64,000 nucleotides of DNA, from contig NZ_JAAOYV010000003.1 in the NCBI RefSeq assembly GCF_011759585.1, positions 96,083 to 160,082 of the forward strand, read 5' to 3'. The stretch is from Frigoribacterium endophyticum. GTDB taxonomy: Bacteria > Actinomycetota > Actinomycetes > Actinomycetales > Microbacteriaceae. Position numbers and translations under genes: made by a program. The notes beneath the pieces were generated by a model. The model saw nothing but the letters and a program-made list of their open reading frames with translations, did not search any database and was not told where the DNA came from. Numbering within the stretch: the first letter of the stretch is position 1; each line of letters opens with the position of its first letter. This document shows positions 36,394-45,267 of the stretch, one piece after another.

Positions 36394-37929
36394 TCAGGCG
36401 CGGCGCTCGTCGGCGGCCCGGCGCGGTGCCGCCCGGCGACCGCGGGCGCGACGCTCGGAGCCCGTCGAGGAGGGGCGGCTCACCGGGGTCTCGGACATCG
36501 CCGAGACCGACGGCGTGGGCGCCGCGGCCGCGGGGGCCGGTGCCGACGTCGCGGTGCGCTCGGCCGGTCCCTGCGTCACGACCGGTGCGTAGGGGGCGCT
36601 GTAGGCACCTCCTCGGCCGACCGGGTGCATGGTCAGGACGACGCCGACCACCCGCGTGCCGATGCGGTGCAGGTGGGCGAGGGCCTCCTCCAGGCGGGCC
36701 CTCGGGGTGTGGCCGAGCGCGGCGACGACGAGGGCTCCGTCGGCGACGTGGCTGAGGACGGCGGCGTCGGTGACCGGGAGCAGCGGGGGTGCGTCGAAGA
36801 GGACGTAGTCGTAGGTCGCCCTCAGCTCGACCAGGAGCTCGCGCATGCGCGTCGAGCCGAGCAGCTCGCTCGCGTTCGGCGGCACCTGGCCCGCGGCGAC
36901 GACGTCGAGGCCGTCGCGGCCCCAGGGCTGGGCCACGTCGCGGAGCCCCGCCCGGCCGATGAGGACGTCCGTCAGGCCCGCGGCGCCCTCGAGCCCCATC
37001 ATCTCCGCGAGGCGTGGCCGGCGGAGGTCGGCGTCGACCAACGCCACCCGGGCGCCGGTCTCCGCCAGCGTCACGGCGAGGTTCGCGGTGGTCGTGGTCT
37101 TGCCCTCGCCGGGCAGCGCCGAGGTCACCACGACCACCCGGGCGTCGCTGCCCGCGTCGGCGAACTGCAGGCTCGTCCGGAGCGAGCGGTACGCCTCCGC
37201 CCTCGTGCCGCGGGGGTCGTGCTGCACGGTCAGCGGGCGGAGCTGGGCGTCGGGGTCGTGGAGCGTCGCCCCGAGGACGGTCTCGCCCGCCGCCTCGACG
37301 TCGTCGCCGGAGCGCACCCGCGTGTCGAGCAGGTGCCGGGCGAGGGCGCCCAGGTAGCCGACGGCGGCGCCGAGGGCGAGGCCCAGGGGCAGGTCGCGGG
37401 AGGTGCGGGGCGAGACGGGCGCGCTGCTCGCGACCGCGGGCTCCAGCACCTCGAGGCCGACGAGGCTCGCCCCGCCGTCGGGCGAGGCCTCGAGGCTGCC
37501 CACCACGACGTCGCGGAAGCTCTCGCTGACCGCGTCGGTGATGAGGGCCGCGCGGGCGGGGTCGGTGTCGCGGACGCTGATGGTCAGGACGACGCTGTTC
37601 GCGGCCACCGTCGCGGTGACGGCCTCGGCGAGCTCGCTCGTGCTCATCGGCAGGGCGAGCCGCAGCACGACCGGCTCGAGCACGCGCGAGCTGGTGACGA
37701 CGTCGGTGTAGCTGCGGACCTTCTGCTGCGCGGCGGCGTTGCCCTGCCCGACCTCGATCGCGGTGCTCGTGCTCGTGCCGCGCACCGAGACGAAGAGCTG
37801 CGTGCTCGACTCGTACACCCGCGGGGAGGCGCCCGAGACGACGGCCGTGACCGCCAGCCCCAGCAGGGTCACGAGGGCGACGAGCCACCAGGAGCGGCGC
37901 AGGACGTGGAGGTGGTCGGACAGGGACAT
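36394..37929 (-). CDS. Wzc-like polysaccharide copolymerase/tyrosine autokinase
   Basis: 511 residues from ATG at 37929. An N-terminal Wzz domain with two helices (WWLVALVTLLGLAVTAVVSG and LPLGLALGAAVGYLGALA) encloses an extracytoplasmic region. The cytoplasmic BY-kinase domain has Walker A ALPGEGKTTTT (271-281), Walker A' VALVDADLRRPRL and Walker B DYVLFDAPP. It controls chain length and export. The C-terminal tail (residues ~430-511) is Ala/Pro/Arg-rich with only two tyrosines (GGAYSAPYAP), not the usual tyrosine cluster. Transcribed divergently from a glycosyltransferase gene through the region with box G. Confidence 0.9.
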   Translation of the reverse strand: MSLSDHLHVLRRSWWLVALVTLLGLAVTAVVSGASPRVYESSTQLFVSVRGTSTSTAIEVGQGNAAAQQKVRSYTDVVTSSRVLEPVVLRLALPMSTSELAEAVTATVAANSVVLTISVRDTDPARAALITDAVSESFRDVVVGSLEASPDGGASLVGLEVLEPAVASSAPVSPRTSRDLPLGLALGAAVGYLGALARHLLDTRVRSGDDVEAAGETVLGATLHDPDAQLRPLTVQHDPRGTRAEAYRSLRTSLQFADAGSDARVVVVTSALPGEGKTTTTANLAVTLAETGARVALVDADLRRPRLAEMMGLEGAAGLTDVLIGRAGLRDVAQPWGRDGLDVVAAGQVPPNASELLGSTRMRELLVELRATYDYVLFDAPPLLPVTDAAVLSHVADGALVVAALGHTPRARLEEALAHLHRIGTRVVGVVLTMHPVGRGGAYSAPYAPVVTQGPAERTATSAPAPAAAAPTPSVSAMSETPVSRPSSTGSERRARGRRAAPRRAADERRA

Positions 37930-37981
37930 CGGCTCTCGCTCCGATCGGGTGCGGACTCTCGACGGCGAGCCGAGCAGTCGG

Positions 37982-38000
37982 TATTGTACATGTGCAACAT
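37982..38000. promoter_or_regulatory. Divergent promoters with box G
   Basis: Minus strand TACAAT (37988-37983) is a near-consensus -10 for the Wzc-like gene. Plus strand TATTGT (37982-37987) is a possible -10 for the glycosyltransferase gene. ACATGTGCAACAT at 37988-38000 keeps both half-sites (ATGT, ACAT) but with three bases between them rather than one. Confidence 0.45.
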
Positions 38001-38049
38001 CACAGGCGGGGGAGTGCCCACGACCTGCCGTCTCCGTCGGAAGGCCGTC

Positions 38050-39327
38050 GTGCGCGTCGTCTACCTCCACCAGTACTTCCTCACCCCCGCGCAGGCCGGC
38101 GGGGTGCGGTCGTTCCACGTCGCGACGGCCCTCGCGCGCCGCGGGCACGACGTCCACGTCGTGACGGCCACGCCGCCCGTCGACGCGGTGCCCCTCGGCC
38201 GCCGGGGCGCGGGCGGCGACGAGGTCCACGACGGCGTCACGGTCCACCGGGTCCCCGTCGACTACGACGCCGCCATGGGCGACCGGCGCCGCATCGTGGC
38301 GTTCCTCGCCTTCGCCCTCCGCTCCTCCCGCCTCGCCCGCTCGCTCCGCGGCGACGTCGTCGTGGCGACCAGCACCCCGCTCACGATCGCCGTGCCGGGC
38401 ATCGCGGCGACCCTCCTCCGCCGCGCCCCGCTCGTCTTCGAGGTGCGTGACAGCTGGCCCGAGGTGCCCATCGCGATGGGGGCGCTGCGGCACCCCGTCC
38501 TGCGAGCGTCCGCGCGCCTCCTCGAGCGCCTGGCCTACGCCTCGTCGTCGACCGTGGTGGCCCTCTCCCCCGACATGGCCGACTCGGTGGTCCGCACGGG
38601 GCACCCCCGTGGCCGCACCGTGGTGGTGCCGAACATGAGCGACCTCGGGCGGTTCGACCCGGCCCGCGCCCGGCCGGAGGCCTTCACGGGCCGCCACCCG
38701 CGCCTCCTCGGGCGTCGCCTGGCCGTCTACTGCGGCACCTTCGGGCGGGCCAACGGGCTCGACCACCTGGTCGACGTCGCCGTGGAGCTCGACCGGCGGG
38801 GCCACGACCTGGTCGTCGTGCTGCTCGGGGCGGGGGCCGAGAAGGAGGCGGTGCGCGAGCGGGCGCGTCGGCTCGGAGTCCTCGACCGGTCGCTCGTCGT
38901 CCTCGACGCCGTGGCCAAGGCCGACCTGCCCGACGTCCTCGCGGCGTCGACGATCGCGCTCAGCTCGTTCGCCGACGTGCCGGCCCTGCGGGCGAACAGC
39001 GCGAACAAGTACTTCGACGCGCTCGCCGCGGCGCGGCCCGTCGCGGTCACCATCGGGGGCTGGCAGGCGGAGGCGCTGGTCGAGACGGGCGCGGGCCTCC
39101 AGCTGGCTCGTGACCCCGGCCGGGCTGCCCGTGCGCTCGCCGACTTCGTCGACGACGACGCCGGGCTCCGGCGGGCGGGGCAGGCGGCCCGGCGCCTGGC
39201 GGAGGAGCGCTACGCCCAGCCCCTGCTGGTCGCCCGGCTCTGCGACGTCGTCGAGCGCGACGCCGCGAGTGCGGCGTCGCGCTCGGGTCGGCGTCGGCGT
39301 CGAGGCCGCGGGGCCGGCCGCGGCTAG
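38050..39327 (+). CDS. WbuB-like GT4 glycosyltransferase
   Basis: 425 residues from GTG at 38050 (GGAAGG upstream), giving VRVVYLHQYFLTPAQAGGVRS, the conserved N-terminus of WbuB-type enzymes. Motifs: donor-domain VYCGTFGRANGLDHLVDVA and the NSANKYFDALAAARPVAV equivalent of the EX7E region. The C-terminus is a basic Arg-rich tail. It probably adds the second sugar, as WbuB does after a WbpM/PglF-type sugar; this is inference from the family. Its stop interleaves with the converging dehydratase gene at CTAG (39324-39327). Confidence 0.9.
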   Translation: MRVVYLHQYFLTPAQAGGVRSFHVATALARRGHDVHVVTATPPVDAVPLGRRGAGGDEVHDGVTVHRVPVDYDAAMGDRRRIVAFLAFALRSSRLARSLRGDVVVATSTPLTIAVPGIAATLLRRAPLVFEVRDSWPEVPIAMGALRHPVLRASARLLERLAYASSSTVVALSPDMADSVVRTGHPRGRTVVVPNMSDLGRFDPARARPEAFTGRHPRLLGRRLAVYCGTFGRANGLDHLVDVAVELDRRGHDLVVVLLGAGAEKEAVRERARRLGVLDRSLVVLDAVAKADLPDVLAASTIALSSFADVPALRANSANKYFDALAAARPVAVTIGGWQAEALVETGAGLQLARDPGRAARALADFVDDDAGLRRAGQAARRLAEERYAQPLLVARLCDVVERDAASAASRSGRRRRRGRGAGRG

Positions 39328-41072
39328 GCCGTCGCGACGCGGCGCTCGCCCGCCGGGGGAGGGTCGCTCGTCATCGACCGCACGTCGAGGTCGCCGGCGG
39401 CGAGGGGCGGCACGACGGTGTGCGAGATGAGCGGATGGACAGGCCGCTCGTCGACCTCGCCCGCCCCCGTGAGCTCCTCGTGGAGCTTCTCGCCCGGCCG
39501 CAGGCCCGTGAACACGACCTCGACGTCACGCCCCGACAGGGCGATCATCCGCTCGGCGACGTCGAGCACCCGCACGGGTTCTCCCATGTCGAGCACGAGG
39601 ACCTCGCCGGGCCCGCCGATGGCCCCGGCCTGCAGCACGAGCTGGCACGCCTCGGGGATGGTCATGAAGAAGCGCGTCGCCTCCGGGTGCGTGACCGTGA
39701 GGGGTCGACCCGCCGCGATCAGGTCGCGGAACAGCGGCACCATGCTGCCGCGGCTGCCCAGGACGTTGCCGAACCGCACCGAGAGGTAGCGACGGCCGGT
39801 GGCCTCGGCGGCGTGCGCCGTGAGCCGTTCGGCCACGCGCTTCGAGCGGCCGAGCACGCTGGTGGGGTTCGCCGCCTTGTCGGTGGAGATGGTCACGAAC
39901 GTCTCGACGTCGACGGCCTGCGCGGCCTCCAGCACGTGGAGCGTGCCCATCACGTTGGTCTGCCAGGCCTCGCCGGGGTACTGCTCCAGCAGCGGCAGGT
40001 GCTTGAGGGCCGCGGCGTGGAACACCACCTCGGGGCGACGGGCCCGGAAGACGGCGCCGAGCGCGACGGGGTCGCGGATGTCGGCGAGGACGACCTCGCG
40101 GGTGTCGAGCAGGCCGTGGCCGGCGAGCGACACCTGGACGGACTGCAGGGCGGTCTCGTCGCGGTCGAGCAGCATGAGCTCCGCCGGGCCGAGCGCCGCC
40201 AGCTGGCGGCAGAGCTCGCTGCCGATGGAGCCGCCCGCCCCGGTGACGAGCACCCGTCGGCCCCGGACGCTCGCGGCCACCGCCGCGACGTCGGTCTCGA
40301 CCGGGCGCCGCCCGACGAGGTCCTCGAGCGAGACGTCTCGGAGGTCGGCGACGCCCGACCTGCCCTCGAGGATCTCGTCGATGGTGGGGACGGTCAGCAC
40401 GCGGAGGCCCGCCGACTCGCCGTGGTCGGTCAGCTCGCGGACCAGGGCGGCGTCGGCCCGGGCCATCGCGAGCACGAGGGTGCCGGCGCCCGTGCGGGCC
40501 GCGGCCTCGGCCAGCACCTCACGCCCGCCGAGCACCTTGAGCCCCGCGATCCGCATGCCGTGCGTGGCCGGGTCGTCGTCGAGCAGGGCGACGGGGCGGT
40601 GTCGGCAGGTCGGGTCGGTGAGCATCCGCCGCACGACGTGCTCGCCCACCGACCCCGCGCCCAGCACGAGAGCCGGCGTCGGAGCGCCGCGGGGGCGGAG
40701 GCGTGCCTCGAGGCGGCCGCGGAGGAGCGCCCGGGCGGCGCCCATCCCGAGGACGGCGACGCCGAGCGCGACGAGGGGCAGGGCCGGCGGCCAGTCGAGC
40801 CAGGGGCCGAGCCGCGAGGGCGAGACCAGGGGCACCAGCGAGACGGCGGCCGCGACGGCCGCGGCGCAGGCGACGAGGCCGCGGGCCTCGGCGGCGCTGC
40901 CGGCCACCCACCGGGGGCGGTAGAGGCCCCAGGCCGTGCCGACGGCGAACTGTGCGACGGCGGCCGTGACGGCGCAGGCGGCGACGTGCGACGCCGTGCC
41001 CGGCCCGACGAGGTCGACGAGCACGGCCACGGTCGCGACGGCCACGAGCCAGGCCGCCCCGTCGGCCGTCAC
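39324..41072 (-). CDS. PglF/WbpM-type UDP-N-acetylhexosamine 4,6-dehydratase
   Basis: 582 residues from GTG at 41072; the true start may be upstream, because the frame stays open and a good AGAGG ribosome site precedes a non-standard ATC at 41153-41151. Four N-terminal helices (to about residue 115), a CoA-binding-like Rossmann domain (VLGAGSVGEHVVRRM), then the SDR domain with TGAGGSIGSELCRQLA (277-292), FHAAALKHLPLLEQYP and TISTDKAANPTSVLGRSKR. It converts UDP-GlcNAc to the 4-keto-6-deoxy sugar. The usual catalytic Tyr is not required in this subfamily, where the Thr-Asp-Lys of STDKA acts. Confidence 0.92.
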   Translation of the reverse strand: MTADGAAWLVAVATVAVLVDLVGPGTASHVAACAVTAAVAQFAVGTAWGLYRPRWVAGSAAEARGLVACAAAVAAAVSLVPLVSPSRLGPWLDWPPALPLVALGVAVLGMGAARALLRGRLEARLRPRGAPTPALVLGAGSVGEHVVRRMLTDPTCRHRPVALLDDDPATHGMRIAGLKVLGGREVLAEAAARTGAGTLVLAMARADAALVRELTDHGESAGLRVLTVPTIDEILEGRSGVADLRDVSLEDLVGRRPVETDVAAVAASVRGRRVLVTGAGGSIGSELCRQLAALGPAELMLLDRDETALQSVQVSLAGHGLLDTREVVLADIRDPVALGAVFRARRPEVVFHAAALKHLPLLEQYPGEAWQTNVMGTLHVLEAAQAVDVETFVTISTDKAANPTSVLGRSKRVAERLTAHAAEATGRRYLSVRFGNVLGSRGSMVPLFRDLIAAGRPLTVTHPEATRFFMTIPEACQLVLQAGAIGGPGEVLVLDMGEPVRVLDVAERMIALSGRDVEVVFTGLRPGEKLHEELTGAGEVDERPVHPLISHTVVPPLAAGDLDVRSMTSDPPPAGERRVATA

Positions 41073-41199
41073 GAGGGCGGCGCGGACGGCGGCGGCGCTG
41101 CCCGGCCAGCCGGGGCGCGCAGGGGGAGCGGGGTCGAGGTCGGTCTCGCTGATGGGGCACCTCTGCGGGTCGGGCCGGCGCTCGTCGATCGGCTCCGGC

Positions 41200-41226
41200 A
41201 GAGTAACATTCCACGTGTCACACGTG
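41200..41226 (-). promoter_or_regulatory. Promoter with 15-bp palindrome (box H)
   Basis: CACGTGT, one base, ACACGTG at 41212-41226 is a perfect 15-bp odd palindrome. On the minus strand an extended -10 (TGTTACTCT, hexamer TACTCT at 41205-41200) follows it, driving the dehydratase gene. The site also lies upstream of the divergent TrmH gene. Confidence 0.5.
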
Positions 41227-41278
41227 CAATGACCGATCGGTCTGCGGGCCCCCTCGCCGGCCGCCGTACCCTGGGGTC

Positions 41279-41941
41279 GTGCCCGTCGACGACCCCCGTC
41301 CCTCCCCGCTCCCGAGCGACCCCGACGAGCCCCTGCTCACGCACGGGGTCGGCCCCTGGCCCGGAGGCGAGGCCGCCTGGCCCGACGACACCCGGTACGA
41401 CCCTGAGCTCCTCCGCGACGGCGACTCCCGGAACGTCGTCGACCGGTACCGCTGGTGGAGCATGGAGGCGATCGTCGCCGACCTCGACGAGCACCGGCAC
41501 CCCTTCCACGTCGCCGTCGAGAACTGGCAGCACGACATGAACATCGGCTCCATCGTGCGCAGCGCCAACGCCTTCGCGGCCGACACCGTGCACATCGTCG
41601 GTCGCCGCCGCTGGAACAAGCGCGGCGCGATGGTGACCGACCGCTACCAGCACGTCGTCCACCACCCCGACGTCGAGACGTTCGTGGCCTGGGCGCGCGA
41701 CCACCGCCTCCCCGTCCTCGGCGTCGACAACGTCGAGGGGTCGGTGCCCGTCGAGACCTTCGACCTGCCCGAGCGCTGCGTGCTGCTCTTCGGCCAGGAG
41801 GGGCCGGGCCTCAGCGAGGAGGCGGTGGCCGCCTCGGAGGCGCTGCTCGCGATCTCGCAGTTCGGCTCGACCCGCAGCCTCAACGCGAGCGCGGCGGCGG
41901 CCGTGGTCATGCACGCCTGGGTGCGGCAGCACCGCTTCTGA
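41279..41941 (+). CDS. TrmH-family (SPOUT) RNA methyltransferase
   Basis: 220 residues from GTG at 41279. SAM-dependent ribose 2'-O-methyltransferase of the trefoil-knot class. Family motifs: NIGSIVRSANAFAADTVHIVG (motif 1), CVLLFGQEGPGLSEE (motif 2) and ISQFGSTRSLNASAAAAVVMHAW (motif 3), with the catalytic Arg in motif 1 and Ser in motif 3. Whether the target is tRNA or rRNA cannot be decided. No ribosome site is prominent, and the N-terminal 70 residues are variable. Confidence 0.9.
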   Translation: MPVDDPRPSPLPSDPDEPLLTHGVGPWPGGEAAWPDDTRYDPELLRDGDSRNVVDRYRWWSMEAIVADLDEHRHPFHVAVENWQHDMNIGSIVRSANAFAADTVHIVGRRRWNKRGAMVTDRYQHVVHHPDVETFVAWARDHRLPVLGVDNVEGSVPVETFDLPERCVLLFGQEGPGLSEEAVAASEALLAISQFGSTRSLNASAAAAVVMHAWVRQHRF

Positions 41942-42009
41942 CCCGCGCCGCGGCGGGCCGGGGGGAGTCGCGGGCCGGGTCGTCCGGGAGCACGGGCTAC
42001 CGTGGGGGC

Positions 42010-42426
42010 ATGCCCTCCCAGAACCTCCTCGGCGTGCCCGAGACGCTGCTGCCCGCCGAGCCCGACGTGCTCGCCGACCTCGACGCCCTCGAGCTGGCCG
42101 AGGCCGTCGTGGCCCACCCCACGTCGTCGCTCGCCTGGGCGCTGCTCAGCGACGAGGCCGCCGGCCGGGGCGCCGACCTCGAGGCCTACGCGTACGCGCG
42201 CGTCGGCTACCACCGCGGTCTCGACTCGCTGCGCCGGGCGGGCTGGCGGGGCCAGGGGCCCGTGCCGTGGTCGCACGAGCCCAACCGCGGCGTCCTGCGC
42301 TCGCTCTGGGCGCTCCGCCGCGGCGCCGCCGCCATCGGCGAGGCCGACGAGGTCGAGCGCCTGACGACCTTCCTCGACGACGCCGACCCGGCCGCCGCCC
42401 CGGCGCTCGAGGCCGAGCGCTCCTGA
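42010..42426 (+). CDS. DUF3151 family protein
   Basis: 138 residues from ATG at 42010. Small soluble actinobacterial protein of unknown function. The core DVLADLDALELAEAVVAHPTSSLAWALLSDEA, later YAYARVGYHRGLDSLRRAGW and VPWSHEPNRGVLRSLWAL, is highly typical of DUF3151. It lies 68 bp after the methyltransferase gene on the same strand and may be cotranscribed. The gap to the converging YhgE gene is 10 bp. Confidence 0.88.
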   Translation: MPSQNLLGVPETLLPAEPDVLADLDALELAEAVVAHPTSSLAWALLSDEAAGRGADLEAYAYARVGYHRGLDSLRRAGWRGQGPVPWSHEPNRGVLRSLWALRRGAAAIGEADEVERLTTFLDDADPAAAPALEAERS

Positions 42427-42436
42427 GGCCCGGCCG

Positions 42437-44524
42437 CTAGCCGATCAGCGACGGCCTCAGGTCGCGCAGCGTGCGGCGACGGGTCATCCGCCGCGTCGCG
42501 AGCAGCGAGAGCAGCAGCGCGCCGAGGCCCCAGAGAGCGAGCACGCCCGCGTCGCCCCAGGCCGTGGCCGTGCTGCCGCCGTACATCAGCTGGCGGAGGC
42601 CGTCGGTCGCGTAGCTCATCGGCAGCACGAAGTGCAGGGCGGCGAGCGGCGCCGGCAGCGTCTGCCACGGGAAGGTGCCGCCCGCGGTCACGAGCTGCAC
42701 GACCATGAGCACGAGGCCGAGGAACTGCCCCACGCTGCCGAGCAGCACGTTGAGGGTCATGATGATCGCCGCGAAGGTGACCGAGGCGAGGGCCATCAGG
42801 CCGATCGTCGCCCAGGGGTGCACGACGTCGAAGCCGAGCGCGAACCGCACGATCGTGAAGAGCGCGAGCATCTGGACGACGCCGAGCAGCGCGGGGGCCG
42901 CCCAGCCCGCCACGACCACGCGCCCGGGGGCGCGCACCGCGGTGACGGCGCGCTTCGAGAACGGCCTGACGATCAGGAAGAGCGCGTAGATGCCGATCCA
43001 GGCCGCGAGGCTGATGAAGAACGGTGCGAGCCCGGCGCCGTAGGTGCCGGCGCTCGTGACGGCCTGGTCGGAGACGGACACCGGGTCGCTGATGGCCTCC
43101 GACTGCGCGTCGCGGGTCTGCTCGGTGCTCGCGGGGATCTCGCCGAGGCCGGTCTGCAGCCCGTCGCGGAGCTGCGTCGCGCCCGTGTCGAGCGCGCCGA
43201 GCCCCTCGCGGAGGCTCACCGTGCCGTCGCTCAGCGTGTGCAGCCCGCTCGAGAGCCCGGCGGCGCCGGTGTCGAGGGTGCCGAGCCCCGTGGCGAGCGA
43301 GTCGGCGCCCGTGGCGGCCGACGCGGCGCCCGCGTCGAGCTGTCGTGCCCCGGCGGCGGCGTCGGAGATCCCCGTCGCGAGGGCGGGGGCCTGCGCGTCG
43401 AGCGCGGCGGCGCCGTCCGAGACCTGCCGCGCGCCGGTGGCGAGCTGCCCGACCTGGGCGGCCAGCCCCTGCGCCTGGGTGTTCGCGTCGCTCAGCGACT
43501 GCGAGAGCGGGGCGAAGTAGCTCGCCACCTCGGCCGCTGACGCCGCCGCCTCCTCCGGGGTCTGGCCCTGCCCGACGAAGTACTCGACGAGCTGCTGCCC
43601 GATCGCCTGCTGCGTCGCCGGGGCGGCGTCGATGGCGGCCTGGCTCGCCGTCGCGGCCTGGGCGACTCCGGCGGCCAGGGCCTCGTTCCCGTCGGCGACC
43701 TGATCGGCGCCGGTCGCGAGCTGGTGCGCGCTGTCCGGCAGCGTCGACGTCGCGGTCTCGAGCTGGTCGAGCCCGCTCGACAGCGTCGTGGCCCCGGCGC
43801 TCAGCTCGTCCGTGCCGTCGGAGAGCGCCCGGGCGCCCGTCGCGGCCGACGACGCTCCGGCTGAGAGCTCGTCGGCTCCGGCGGAGGCGTCCGAGGCGCC
43901 GGTCATCAGCTGGTCGGTGCCCTGTTCCGCGGAGACGACGCCGCCGACGAGCTGGTCGGCACCGTCCGCCGCGTCGCCGATCGACGTCCGGATGTCGGCG
44001 AGACCGACGAGCAGCTGGGCCGCCGCCTCCTTGCCGACCTTCTCGGTGACCGAGGCCCGGATCGTCTTGCCGGCCTGACCGGCGATCGTCGTCGCCAGGT
44101 AGCTGTTGGTGTCGTTCGTCGCGAGGGTGATCTGCGCCCGCGTCGGGTCGTCGGTCGTGGCGCTGGTGAGGTCGGCGCTGAAGTCGCGCGGGATGGTGAA
44201 GGTGAAGTCGTACGTGCCGTCGCGGAGGCCGGCCGCGGCCTCCGCGGCGCTGACCGTGTGCCAGTCGAAGTCGCCGCCGTCGACGACCTCGTCGGTCACC
44301 TCGTCGCCGTAGTTCGTCACCGTGCCGTCGACGGTCGTGCCGGCGTCGTCGTTGACGAGCGCCGCGGGCACCTGGTCGAGCTTCGCGTACGGGTCCTGGT
44401 TCGCCCAGAGGTAGAGGCCGCCGTAGAGCAGCGGCACGGTCATCAGGGCGACGAGGGCGAGGCGGGCGAGCCCGGTCGACGTGAGCCGTTGCAGCTCGGA
44501 GCGGACGAGGGCGATGATCTTCAC
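42437..44524 (-). CDS. YhgE/Pip-type membrane protein, ABC-2-like exporter
   Basis: 695 residues from GTG at 44524 (GTGA overlap with the preceding gene). One N-terminal helix (residues ~20-42), a large extracytoplasmic region, then about five C-terminal helices (residues ~490-680), the YhgE/Pip topology. Residues ~165-470 hold many copies of an 11-residue alpha-helical repeat of the LSAGAxxLSxG and LxTGAxxLxxG type, typical of the family's stalk. Relatives act in type VII secretion (YueB/EsaA) or phage reception. Here the neighbours are a degenerate ATPase-like gene and TetR, with no ESX genes in view. Confidence 0.88.
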   Translation of the reverse strand: MKIIALVRSELQRLTSTGLARLALVALMTVPLLYGGLYLWANQDPYAKLDQVPAALVNDDAGTTVDGTVTNYGDEVTDEVVDGGDFDWHTVSAAEAAAGLRDGTYDFTFTIPRDFSADLTSATTDDPTRAQITLATNDTNSYLATTIAGQAGKTIRASVTEKVGKEAAAQLLVGLADIRTSIGDAADGADQLVGGVVSAEQGTDQLMTGASDASAGADELSAGASSAATGARALSDGTDELSAGATTLSSGLDQLETATSTLPDSAHQLATGADQVADGNEALAAGVAQAATASQAAIDAAPATQQAIGQQLVEYFVGQGQTPEEAAASAAEVASYFAPLSQSLSDANTQAQGLAAQVGQLATGARQVSDGAAALDAQAPALATGISDAAAGARQLDAGAASAATGADSLATGLGTLDTGAAGLSSGLHTLSDGTVSLREGLGALDTGATQLRDGLQTGLGEIPASTEQTRDAQSEAISDPVSVSDQAVTSAGTYGAGLAPFFISLAAWIGIYALFLIVRPFSKRAVTAVRAPGRVVVAGWAAPALLGVVQMLALFTIVRFALGFDVVHPWATIGLMALASVTFAAIIMTLNVLLGSVGQFLGLVLMVVQLVTAGGTFPWQTLPAPLAALHFVLPMSYATDGLRQLMYGGSTATAWGDAGVLALWGLGALLLSLLATRRMTRRRTLRDLRPSLIG

Positions 44525-45267
44525 GAGCGGGGGCTTCCTGGTGTCGGGGCACCGGCGTCGTCGTCGGGACGGGCGGCGGGGTCGAGATCGGTGTCGGTGT
44601 CGAGGTCGAGGTCTGTGTCGGTCTCGGGCGTGGCCTCGTCGTCGACCTCGTCGTCCTCGCCCAGGTCGGGGGCGGGCAGGGCGCGCACGCTCGCCAGGGC
44701 GGCGACGCCGGTCACGGTCAGCACGACGACCCCGCGGCGGGCCAGGTCGTGCACCACGCCGAGCCAGGCGGCGACGTCGCCGCCGTGCCGCTCGGGGCTG
44801 GTGAGCACGAGGCCCTCCACGCCGGGGCGCAGCAGCGCCAGCTCGCAGAGCAGCCGGACGCGCAGCTCGGTCGGCAGCGACGCCAGTCGGGTGCGGCGGT
44901 GCTCCGTCAGCCCGACGACGTCGAGGAAGTCGGCGACGGAGGCGCGGCCGGCCCGGTGGCCGGCCAGCGCCAGCTCCTCCCGGGTCACCTGCGCCACGGT
45001 CAGCGTGCTGAAGGGCTCGGCCACCGTGGGGGTGTCGACGAGGGCGAAGGAGGCGCGGACCGCGTCGGCGTCCTCGCCCCCGTCGAGCGTCACCCGGCCG
45101 CGGTCGGGCGCCATCCGGCCGCCGGCGACGAGGGAGGCGAGCGTGGGAGCGCCCTCCGTCTCGACGGCGACGAAGCCGGGGGCGCGACGGTCGGCCACCG
45201 CCGAGACGGCGGGGAGCGGAGCGCCGGGGCCGTCGCCGAGGGCGACCTGGTCGAGTTCGAGTCTCAT
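44521..45267 (-). CDS. Degenerate ABC-ATPase-like protein
   Basis: 248 residues from ATG at 45267 (ATGA overlap). The fold follows ABC ATPases, with a GRMAPDRGRVTLDG segment after the P-loop position and LASLPTELRVRLLCELALLRPGVEGLVLTSPE in place of the signature and Walker B. The Walker A is missing (ETEGAPTLASLVAGG replaces GxxGxGKST) and Walker B lacks the Asp-Glu pair. It probably cannot hydrolyse ATP. The C-terminal 50 residues are an acidic tail with (DLDTDT) repeats. It sits between tetR and YhgE; a regulatory or structural role is inferred. Confidence 0.75.
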   Translation of the reverse strand: MRLELDQVALGDGPGAPLPAVSAVADRRAPGFVAVETEGAPTLASLVAGGRMAPDRGRVTLDGGEDADAVRASFALVDTPTVAEPFSTLTVAQVTREELALAGHRAGRASVADFLDVVGLTEHRRTRLASLPTELRVRLLCELALLRPGVEGLVLTSPERHGGDVAAWLGVVHDLARRGVVVLTVTGVAALASVRALPAPDLGEDDEVDDEATPETDTDLDLDTDTDLDPAARPDDDAGAPTPGSPRS

